Shown here: positions 8,165-15,744 of the stretch, one piece after another
Position numbering within the stretch: position 1 is the first letter of the stretch
Layout: each line of letters starts with the position of its first letter
Source of the DNA: Branchiostoma floridae
Taxonomy: Eukaryota; Chordata; Leptocardii; Amphioxiformes; Branchiostomatidae
DNA length: 23,301 nt
NCBI RefSeq assembly: GCF_000003815.2
Contig: NC_049993.1
Location: forward strand, 18,073,139-18,096,439
Reading direction: 5' to 3'
Notes under the pieces: model-generated
Databases searched by the model: none
What the model was told of the DNA's origin: nothing
Seen by the model: the letters and a program-made list of their open reading frames with translations, nothing else
Program-made: the position numbers and the translations under genes

Positions 8165-10778
8165 CTATGGATAAACACGCTGATTTTGGGTAAATTGTTT
8201 GTCACTCATAAAAGATAAGAAAGAAATGATGTAGCCATAGTTTTTACCGTAATGTATTTTTGAGCTCAGAGAAGTCTCAGAGTATATTTTGCCTCCTTTG
8301 TCATTGTATATATAATGCATCAATTTGCTGCACACGACAAAGCACTTTGTTTATTCAGAACATAAAATGCATGTATGTAGCAGTTTTTATACATCCTTTA
8401 ATGCAATATACGTACCACAGTCGAAATCAGTTTTTTTTCTAGTATAACATACAGCTAGCTTTAGCTTCTCCCTTACCTCTGACATGTACCATCTTGAGCG
8501 CAGCTGAAAAGTGCTGCTCTGCTGAGTCCAGATCTGCCCTGGCAAGGGAGGAGTCACCTTTGGTAAGGTGGTCTTTGTACAGCCTTGAAAGAAAACAAAT
8601 GAAAGCGACTAAGGCATGGTAAGTTACAAACGAGTTGCATTGGCACACTTGGACATTGGAAGACACTTTGAATAAATTGATTGAATATTAGCTCGGGTAC
8701 TGTGTGTTTTTTCTCTTCGACAGTCCTCATTAAGAAAAAAAATCTGTTACAATGATTTGCTTGCATCAAGGCTGTCATAATGCAGTTGTTCGTTTATCTG
8801 TAAAATATAAAAATGGTCACTCATTTTGAATCCTAGGTAAATCATAGTCTAGCCTATTGTATGCAATAATGTACAAAGGCAGCTTTGGGGCATCAAACAC
8901 TGGGGGTTTTATTTTCACACAAGACAAAAGTTCTCCCGTACACAGAGATTTCTATCTCTACAAGGATTATGTCAGTACAGTACTATCCTAAAGCTCTATT
9001 TACACATTACATTAGTACGTACAACAGACGTTTCATCTAGTTCATTCATTAACACATATGTTTTTTTAATAAGATCAGTATTGTCGCAAACAACTATGAC
9101 AAAAATACAATCGATATGACTAACAGATATTAGGGTCGGGTGGGATTAGGGTGCAGAACAAATTGCGAAGCGTTGCTGCGTGTTTACGCGTCTGACAGCA
9201 GAGTGTCTCTAACGACGGACGTTATCTATTATATAAGACAGAAGGAGCTGATTCCTTCCCGTTGACTCATCTTTACAATCTACTGCGTCAGGATAGATTG
9301 GGGATGTTCCCTGCTGAGATCATCCGGCGTCCATCTGAAGTGGCTACGCTAGAGTCCACGTGCGGCTTTCCGAGAAGCGGTGGTCTTTAAAACTTAAATG
9401 AATAATACATACATCCATTTACACTTATATAGTTAGCTAGCTACTGTAGACATCCCCCAACTTGTACAGGGGTTCGAAGTGACGATGGACATCCAACAAC
9501 AACAGTTAGCTAGCTTAAGCTGTTCCCATGTAAACTGTGTGTTACAGTGTGTCGTTTCCAGTAAAGCACTCCCACCTTGTTATGTCTGGATGTTGATGTT
9601 GGTCCTTAATGACGTCAGTTCTTGTGATGTTCCCAGACTGGTGCTCCATGTGTGCTCTTCTTTCCTTTCGTCTCGCTTTCTTTGATGTTGGTTTCTGCAT
9701 AATTCAAGCCACACGTGTCAGCATTTGTATACTTGTTTACAACGCTTAATGTGTTTTGTAGTGATATCAGTAGAATTATTAAACAGAGAACGTCCTCTCC
9801 ACTTCCTTATTTTAGTTTAGCCTAGACATAAATATTAAGCAGCTCAGTCCTTTTGAGTAATACAACACTGGTCTTCCATCTCTTTGCATAAAGACCCGCC
9901 CTGAGCACAGTCATGTATGTTATCTCTCTACTAATCATCTGGAATTAAAGCTAGAAGATTACTTCAAGTCAAGACCATCAAAAGGTCATACAACAATGTT
10001 CCTTTGTGCGTGTGTGTTGGGCTTTGTCGTTTTACACAAATAATCACTAATGACGGTAGAACGTGAAAAAATTACCTTTTCTACTGCTTCTCTGATCTTC
10101 TTTAAGTATCTGATGCGATGTTCCAGAGTCACTTTTGTCTCAGGATCCCTACATCTTGTCAGGGCCTTGTTGTACATGGCAGCTGCCTTGGAGAACCGGG
10201 AAACATCAGCTTTGCCTCTCTCGAGGTAGAGATCTCCTAGTGATTTTAGGATCTCCAGTTCCAAGAGCATGTCACTATTTACAATTGCAGTCAATAATGC
10301 TTCTGTGTAAGTCTCCTCAACTGAGTGCCTTGGCTTACCGACTCTTCTGTATGCTTTATCACACTTTTCCGCGACCCTTAAGACGTTGTTGTCAGCAGTA
10401 CCCCAGTAGTTTGTCGACGACCACGGGAAGTGTTGAGAGTGCCCTGTACCCCTGCAGCAGTTGTCTGGAGAGTTTCTCCAAGTAGCCGATACGATGTTCC
10501 AGTGTTTCTCCCATGTCTGGATCTGTGCAGCGCAGTAGAGCAGCAGCATACAGGGCAGCAGCCTTATCAAACTTAGCTGAATCTTTACTGAGCTTGGCTT
10601 TCTTAAGATGCAGGTCTCCAAGACTTTTCAGGACTTCCACCTCCATGAAAGAATCCTTATCAAGAATGGCTTCTCTCAGAGCCCGCCCATACCCGACTTC
10701 TTGTTCATGTGGACATTTAAGGCACAGCTCCAAGTCTTGTAACTTCTTTACTAGGCTGGTCATATTGGTGTCATCCAT
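5097..10778 (-). CDS. Gene A: TPR / Pol-beta-type nucleotidyltransferase, four coding exons
   Basis: Coding segments, in order of transcription: 10778-10076, 9694-9576, 8583-8477 and 8164-5097. All introns are GT-AG and phases run 0, 2, 1, identical to gene B. Junctions: AAAAG|GTAATT to TTATGCAG|AAACC; ACAAG|GTGGGA to TTTCAAG|GCTG; CAGAG|GTAAGG to TCCATAG|ATGCC. Lengths are 703, 119, 107 and 3068 nt. The first exon is 7 nt too long for the frame; without that net insertion the total is 3990 nt, about 1,329 residues. Order: two N-terminal LKSLGDL-type modules, a basic linker, one TPR, a third module with the nucleotidyltransferase, then ten TPRs. I know no function for this architecture; related proteins are usually named nephrocystin-3-like or uncharacterised. 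As written the gene is interrupted in exon 1 (see separate entry). Confidence 0.8.
8477..8583 (-). CDS. Gene A exon 3 (107 nt, one TPR)
   Basis: Encodes [18 protein letters not shown] followed by [15 protein letters not shown], a single TPR hairpin. The acceptor is TTTTCTTTCAAG|G and the donor CAGAG|GTAAGG. It enters in phase 2 and leaves in phase 1, and aligns without gaps to gene B exon 3 (QYKDHLKEGESSLAMADM). The equal 107-nt length in both copies supports the boundaries. Confidence 0.85.
8584..9575 (-). other. Gene A intron 2, nearly 1 kb without a gene
   Basis: This is the intron between exons 2 and 3. Apart from a 31-bp copy of exon 4 sequence (9442-9472) I find no coding, RNA or clear transposon structure. 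The stretch 9140-9400 is more GC-rich than the rest and may be an old repeat copy, but I cannot assign it. Confidence 0.6.
9442..9472 (-). repeat. 31-bp intronic copy of the exon 4 KLGDVYS coding sequence
   Basis: The plus strand reads TACTGTAGACATCCCCCAAC followed by TTGTACAGGGG, matching 8099-8129 in exon 4 (and gene B exon 4) at 30 of 31 positions. The match stops abruptly at both ends. It lies between coding exons 2 and 3 and has no splice sites, so it is not an exon. Confidence 0.75.
9576..9694 (-). CDS. Gene A exon 2 (119 nt, basic linker)
   Basis: A small exon read [20 protein letters not shown] and then [19 protein letters not shown]. It was found by aligning the intron regions of the two paralogues: gene B has an exon of the same length and phases that shares SGN.(T/A)R and H(P/Q)DI. 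It is strongly basic at the start and hydrophilic throughout, so likely a flexible linker; the KKARRKERR run could act as a nuclear localisation signal, an inference only. Acceptor TTATGCAG|AAA (phase 0), donor ACAAG|GTGGGA (phase 2). It contains an in-frame ATG (codon 16), usable if the broken exon 1 is bypassed. Confidence 0.8.
10076..10778 (-). pseudogene. Gene A exon 1: N-terminal module pair, disrupted by a frameshift
   Basis: Starts at ATG 10778 ([20 protein letters not shown]). The first unit, [18 protein letters not shown]...[16 protein letters not shown]...[12 protein letters not shown], stays in frame. The frame then shifts and would stop at TGA 10392-10394. The second unit, [18 protein letters not shown]...[16 protein letters not shown]...[12 protein letters not shown], continues in another frame to the donor at 10076. 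Against gene B the segment between GGGTAC and TCGACAAAC is 28 nt instead of 21, a net +7. The downstream half keeps conserved residues, so the lesion is recent or is a sequencing or assembly error. A good acceptor (TTCTATCCTCTATCAG|G) at 10795 suggests a separate 5'UTR exon upstream. Confidence 0.75.
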
Positions 10779-11150
10779 TTTACCTTTCTGGTATCCTGAT
10801 AGAGGATAGAACGCATTTCATAATAATTGTGTTTCTTTCGGGACATTTGTATGTTCGTTTCGGCTATATGTCACAAGAGAGATTTTATAGTTCACTAGGA
10901 AGTTGAGTTAAGACCACACCAATTTATATCTTGCTTCTGACGGATACTTAAAGATGTAATGGTGTTACAAGATGGCAACAAAGCAGACTGCAGGGAGGAA
11001 AATGTCGGAATTCAGCTTTACTTTATTCACTGCCTAAAGTCGTTTGCAGACTTTGTACCTCATTAACCTGTTTGAATGACCTAAAAGCCCCATATCAAGT
11101 TAATACAAACCCCTGCAATATCATAGTCAGAATGAACTATTGAGCCTTAC

Positions 11151-11220
11151 CTGTGTGAGTGCATGAGGCTGACCACAGCTGTTAATCTGCCTGGGTATAA
11201 AGACTTGTCTACTTCTGTAC
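11151..11220 (-). other. Candidate non-coding first exon of gene A
   Basis: A consensus donor CACACAG|GTAAGG on the minus strand ends at 11151, and an acceptor with a pyrimidine tract lies at 10795 just before the gene A ATG. With a TATA-like element at 11245-11253, transcription would begin near 11215-11225, giving a 5'UTR exon of about 70 nt and an intron of about 355 nt. The arrangement is consistent but rests on motifs only. Confidence 0.3.
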
Positions 11221-11242
11221 TGATGAGAGTTCTGGGTTCAGC

Positions 11243-11285
11243 TGTTATTTTTACTGCGCCACTGCTGGGACTTTCCACTGAGTCA
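11243..11285 (-). promoter_or_regulatory. Gene A promoter candidate: AP-1, kappa-B and TATA-like elements
   Basis: On the plus strand GGGACTTTCC (11267-11276), an exact high-affinity NF-kappa-B decamer, is followed after 2 bp by TGAGTCA (11279-11285), the exact AP-1 heptamer. In the direction of gene A transcription they are followed by TAAAAATAA (11253-11245), a one-mismatch TATA-like box. The cluster lies about 490 bp upstream of the gene A ATG. The same AP-1/kappa-B pairing occurs upstream of gene B. Confidence 0.5.
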
Positions 11286-11456
11286 TGCTTATATCACCTG
11301 TACTCGTGATAGCTGAGTAAATACCCGGTCGAGTGAATAAGTCACTTATTACCTTAATACAGGCTTTACCTGTGGTGCTGCAATGCCATTGCATCCTGTT
11401 AGATGGCGTCGTGCAATGTGTTTGATTAATCATTCCCAGGAAGTATTAATACACAG

Positions 11457-11641
11457 TACTGTAAATGCGTTTAAGTTAGCGGGGATTTAATTTGCGGTAG
11501 CGGAAAGGGGGACATTTCGCGGTGGTTTTAAGTTCGCGGTAGCACCATACATTGTAGTCTCTTACTGCCATTGAAACATGTTTGTGGTGGTTTTATGTTC
11601 GCGGTGAAGCAGCCACCGCGAAAGTTTCTGCATTTACAGTA
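11457..11641. mobile_element. 185-bp palindromic MITE with TA flanks
   Basis: The ends are TACTGTAAATGC and GCATTTACAGTA. The interior carries phrases such as TTCGCGGTGGTTTTA and TTCGCGGTAG, with the opposite orientation (CCACCGCGAAAG) near the right end. The flanking TA fits a Tc1/mariner-like TA target duplication. There is no coding capacity. MITEs with this kind of CTGTAAATGC end and a TTCGCGG interior are, as I recall, widespread in marine invertebrates. Confidence 0.65.
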
Positions 11642-11675
11642 TCATCCTGCCAGTAGGGGCACCGGGTCGGTGTAC

Positions 11676-12782
11676 AGGTGTGACAGCGATCTCGCCCCCC
11701 CGTGATCTCGCCCCCCCGGGGGCGAAATCACTAGCGATCTCGCCCTCCCCGGCTAGTGATCTCGCCCCCCTACCTCGCCCCCCTTAAGCGATTTCGCCCC
11801 CCCCCCCCAAAAAAAACGGGTTTACATGACATTTTAGAAGTTGATTGGTATAAATCAGAAAATGCAGTTTCATAATGATATAAGTACACGAGTTTGATAC
11901 ATAAATCCATTCATAGTATCAATATTAACGTAATTACATGGTAATAAGATAGTTGAACTTGTTTCAGACAAGGAGGGTTGGGTCCCTTGTATTCCCATTA
12001 TTGCATATACCTGAGTCTTGACATAAGATGTATTTCATTGTATTCACCTGTCCTCAAACAACCTATATATCTCCAATATGAAGTCTCTACCATGAAGTGA
12101 CCACAAAAGAACTATGTAATGTCTTTATTAATTATGCAAATATTAGGTATTAATTAGAATAACGCACATTTTGGTATATGCACCTGGCCAAGGGATATCT
12201 TCACCTCCAACATGACTGTTTTTTCTAGTATTTAGGAACTGATGCATTTACCCGTGTTTCTTAAGACTGGTACTTTCCCAGTGTTTGTGTAGCATTTAGC
12301 AGCAGCTATATCAACTTGCGCGTAGATAGTGTTTATAATGAGAAACTATTATTCACGTGTGTTTTTGTTAGTGCTTTGGAAATGTTTCCAGCACAAGAAA
12401 GAAAACACTGTGACAAATTGAAAACATATAGCTGACGTATTCCGTACCATAGACGGTGTTGATTTATACGTTCGCAGTAGCACTGTTTTTATGCCACCTC
12501 AGCTGCAAAAATTGTCTTTTTCATTTCAATGTCATGTTTGCACCGAACAATATAGTATCGACTTTCGAGGTATGACAGGCATCTTACGGTACGGTAATAA
12601 GGTGCCATAAGGTACCAGGTAACACACCATACACGTTACTCCCCAGGTGCAGTATAGTACCAGGTAGCGCACCTGTAATATGTAGTAACCAGCTGCTCTT
12701 GGGGGGGGGGGCGAAAACGCTAAAGGGGGGCGAAAACGCTAGTGATCTCGCCCCCCGGGGGGGCGAGATCGCTGTCACACCG
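11676..12782. mobile_element. 1.1 kb inverted-repeat element with C-run/G-run subterminal arrays
   Basis: The left end reads AGGTGTGACAGCGATCTCGC then CCCCCC; the right end is the complement (GGGGGGCGAGATCGCTGTCA then CACCG). GTAC flanks both sides (11672-11675, 12783-12786), a possible target duplication. Next to each end lie several copies of GATCTCGCCCCCC or GCGAAAACGCTA-type units with C or G runs of 6-12. The middle (11820-12690) is AT-rich with no coding frame; at 12595-12680 there are small repeats such as GGTACCAGGTA. Confidence 0.6.
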
Positions 12783-12959
12783 GTACAAAATTGTTTTTTT
12801 CTTCTTGTTGGACCGGTCCGGAAAAAAACGAAGCGAATTGGGCTCTTATGGGGTTTTGTGTCCCGTCTTTAATGCGCTTATACTTAACCCTGAGGCCTGT
12901 CCTGACTTACCTAGCCACCAGAGTTCCATCAAGGGTGAATCAATAAGTTTTAAAAGTGG

Positions 12960-13135
12960 TCTGAGACATGTAAGCAGAGATAGAGAGATGAATAGAGAGA
13001 TGCATAGTAAGAAAGATGAATAGAAAGAGAGGGATCCGGAGAGAGGAAGAGAGGATGAAAGTCCGGGAGACAGAGAAAGAGAGGAAGACAGAGAGCGGGG
13101 GAGATAGAAAGAGGGGGAGAGAGACAGAGATAGAG
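12960..13135. repeat. Purine-rich GA/GATA low-complexity tract
   Basis: The plus strand is dominated by imperfect AGAGAGA and GATAGAGA repeats over about 175 bp. Open frames across it on the minus strand (S/L/F-rich peptides) are compositional artefacts. Confidence 0.9.
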
Positions 13136-13319
13136 GGACCCAAGGTACCTACCTGAAGACAAGTGGGAACCATGCGTCTTCCCTGGTCGCCGTTGGCTGC
13201 CTTCGGGTGTTTGTTCTTCTTCCCCGGCACCAGGAGTCGCAGCGGACGCCTGTCCACAACCCTGACTTACATGTGAGCGGGGTAATATAGCCTGAGATTC
13301 CGTATACACGCTGTCCGAG

Positions 13320-13634
13320 TCAGGTGGGTCCGAAATTATCCTCCCTGTCCATCTGTCTACGACCACCGTCTTCTTGCCACTGCAACCGTATCGGTTCTGG
13401 TTCCTCGTCCGTGTCTTCGGAGAAGCCAGGAGAAGAATTTTTCGAGACGCAACCATCTCCTTCAAGTTTATCCAACCCTCTGAGAGGTGTTCTAGCTAGT
13501 CTCTGTTTCTCTTCTCTTCGACTGCCAGGCCGCTGCCCTGTGTAGAACCGCACGTCTGGACCAGCAGTGCCGTTCACCTCAACAATACATCTTGGGTTGG
13601 TGACTGGCTGCGCTTGCTCGTAGACGGCCGCCAT
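13320..13634 (-). CDS. Possible first coding exon or small ORF starting MAAVYEQAQPV
   Basis: The ATG at 13634 sits in an excellent Kozak context (CCAACCATGGCGG). It opens 104 codons with a balanced, acidic/proline composition (MAAVYEQAQPVTNPRCIVEV... SEDTDEEPEPI), ending at TGA 13320. The region is CpG-rich compared with its surroundings. Another minus-strand frame overlaps it from 13465 and ends at a good donor CAG|GTAGGTAC near 13152, so the true structure could be an exon with a frame error, or an alternative upstream exon of gene A. I recognise no family. Without transcripts it remains only a candidate. Confidence 0.3.
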   Translation of the reverse strand: MAAVYEQAQPVTNPRCIVEVNGTAGPDVRFYTGQRPGSRREEKQRLARTPLRGLDKLEGDGCVSKNSSPGFSEDTDEEPEPIRLQWQEDGGRRQMDREDNFGPT

Positions 13635-13706
13635 GGTTGGAAACGTTACTATTGAGTAAATGTCAGAACTAGTACCGCACACGTCATTTATAACCAAGGC
13701 AGTGGT

Positions 13707-14496
13707 AATGGACCCTTCCAGCCGAACACCATAAGCCCCGCCCCCTGTTCGATCTCGGGTTCGATTTCAAAACCTCGGTCAAAAACGGCGCGAGTTGCAA
13801 AAACATGGCCGCCGCCGCTATTAAGCTGAGGATACCGACTGACTTCGGTTTAGCTTTTTGGGCCCTGAAATCCTCTCAGAATGGGCGAAAGAAAAATGCT
13901 ATGCATTCTTTGTGGAAGGCTACATCCACTGGGTACAGTCATTTGAGGAGGGGGCGTATATAGTTGCCGTAAGGGCGATATGATTTCAGTCAAAGCGGAA
14001 GAGGGAGGCGTTTCATAATATTGCCTTGTTGGTGGGCAAGAGTGCCCGGTTTCTGACATGCGGTCGATGCAGGTGTAAAGCTGGGTACGCATATATATGA
14101 CAGGTTTTCTACCGCGTTTGTTGCATGCATGACATGTGCACACGTGCCCAGGAGAAAAAAAAACAAATTAAGAAGAAAGCAGCTCGGTCACTTACGGAGA
14201 GGGAGCTTGTACCACATGCCAAATATAAGACCCTACTACAAAGTCCGCTAGTGCAGAGTCACGTCTCTTCTACGTACACTGCTTTACATGTGCATCCTGC
14301 CCATGTACAAAGTAATGCTATGTAGCGCCTACCCTTCCCAAAACAACTATACTCAGCTGGTGTGGTCTTTAACAAAAAAGGCATACCATTTTTCTTTGGC
14401 CATTCCTGTCCCACTAGTGCTGTTTTTGACCGAGTATTCGAAATAGAACAGGGGAATCTATTTGTTCGATATGGCGTGCGGCTGGAAGGGTCCATT
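13707..14496. mobile_element. 790-bp element with AATGGACCCTTCCAGCCG inverted ends
   Basis: The left arm (13707-13790) and the right arm (about 14410-14496) are imperfect inverted copies: AATGGACCCTTCCAGCCG, then A/C-ACACCATA, CCCCTGTTCGAT, and CTCGGTCAAAAAC. I see no clear target duplication. The interior includes AGGAGAAAAAAAACAAATTA and a short plus-strand ORF at 13805. Part of the right arm (CGCCATATCGAACAAATAGA) recurs at 4012-4031 inside the TTAA MITE, so the two elements share sequence. No transposase is visible. Confidence 0.55.
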
Positions 14497-14706
14497 GTCT
14501 GGGTCATGCATAGTCGACGTAAACATTTTTGCGTTTCGTCGCCCTCTTTTGCATGTGCACAAAAGGGTGATGAGGTCAAGGTCGTCAATGCTGTTTCTCA
14601 TTTCCGCCTTCATCGTGGAGAGAATATGGCCTAGATATTCATGCGTCAATCTCTTTATTTTCCCTCGTTGATTTTTAGCTCCATGAAAATGGGGGTATAG
14701 TATTGT

Positions 14707-14768
<62 letters not shown>

Positions 14769-15160
14769 TGTGTGTGTGTGTGAGTGTTTCCTATATTTGT
14801 GGTCAGCATAATAAATTCAAAACCCCTGGATGGATTGTAGCGATAATGATATTTGGTATGTGGATAGATATTGAGAAAACATAGATCAAGATCGATTTTG
14901 GTTCTACGGAATCTACAGTTTGGGAATCTAAGGGAGTACAAATCGGAGTTGATAGAACAAGTCGTCGACCATACTGATTTTGTTTTTGTAACACCATCAC
15001 CCAGTCACACCAGGCCTCTGAAGCCATGTATTTACTGTTGTTCAAAAAAATAAATGAATGCGCCCCCTTAAAGTTTGGCAGTGAATTCTTAACGAACTAG
15101 TAAGAGACACACCATTACCAGGCCACTACTACCCTACCCCTTACATCAAGTTGACTTTGA
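14497..15160. other. Intergenic stretch without recognisable genes
   Basis: Apart from the GT microsatellite I see no coding potential, RNA gene or transposon end here. Small open frames on both strands have no recognisable protein features. Confidence 0.5.
14709..14785. repeat. (GT)n microsatellite
   Basis: A GT dinucleotide tract of nearly 80 bp, interrupted by two GAG triplets near its right end. Reading frames through it are artefacts. Confidence 0.97.
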
Positions 15161-15161
15161 C

Positions 15162-15167
15162 TTTATT
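15162..15167 (-). terminator. Candidate polyadenylation signal of gene B
   Basis: AATAAA on the minus strand lies about 580 bases after the gene B stop. It is the first one I find downstream and would leave the AAGAT microsatellite inside the 3'UTR. Motif evidence only. Confidence 0.35.
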
Positions 15168-15639
15168 TAGATCCACTTTTAGCTGACAACATTATGTTGC
15201 CAGCTATTCTTCCAGTTGTCTACATAAAATACATCAATAAACACACAACATTACATACATACATAACATAATATGTACAATTACAAACTATACAGCTGAG
15301 AGAAAATACAAGTTCATTTAGTAACTGTGTTCCAGAGGCAAGCCATTCGGTAGAGGAAGCGCTTCCTTTTCTTTCTGCTTTCAATCTGCTTTCTTTCTTT
15401 ACACCATTTAATGCGCCACATGAAATAGAATACATGATTATACAACTTTACTAAAGACGCTCAAAGATACAGAATCATAATCTTTACACATAAACAAAGA
15501 AATTCACATTTTTCTGTCATGACATAACTCATACATATCAAGTTGCAAGCCTACAAAAAAACCGTTAAAAGCTAATCTCGCCCAATTACCAATGGAGCAC
15601 TTTTGATAGAAATAACAAAAGTTTCTAACCTGAGAATTG

Positions 15640-15717
15640 TAAGATAAAATAAGAAAAGATAAGATAAGATAAGACAAGATAAGACAAGGCAAGATAACAT
15701 AACATAAGATAAATCAA
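15640..15717. repeat. (AAGAT)n microsatellite
   Basis: An imperfect array of AAGAT units with AAGAC, AACAT and AAAAT variants. It sits about 30-105 bases beyond the gene B stop codon, probably in its 3'UTR. Confidence 0.92.
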
Positions 15718-15744
15718 ATGTATGATGAGATCCTGTAAGATGAT

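Noticed and set aside
8439-8778. Longer reading frames around gene A exon 3 extending to 8666 or 8778
   Set aside because: They run through the acceptor at 8584 into intron sequence; the paralogue comparison limits the exon to 107 nt.
12940-13465. Minus-strand frames with long S/L/F-rich tails across 12950-13140
   Set aside because: The tail is the translation of the GA-rich low-complexity tract and is not protein-like.
15640-15717. A CRISPR-like or other structured repeat array
   Set aside because: The unit is a 5-bp microsatellite with no spacers, and the window is animal DNA.
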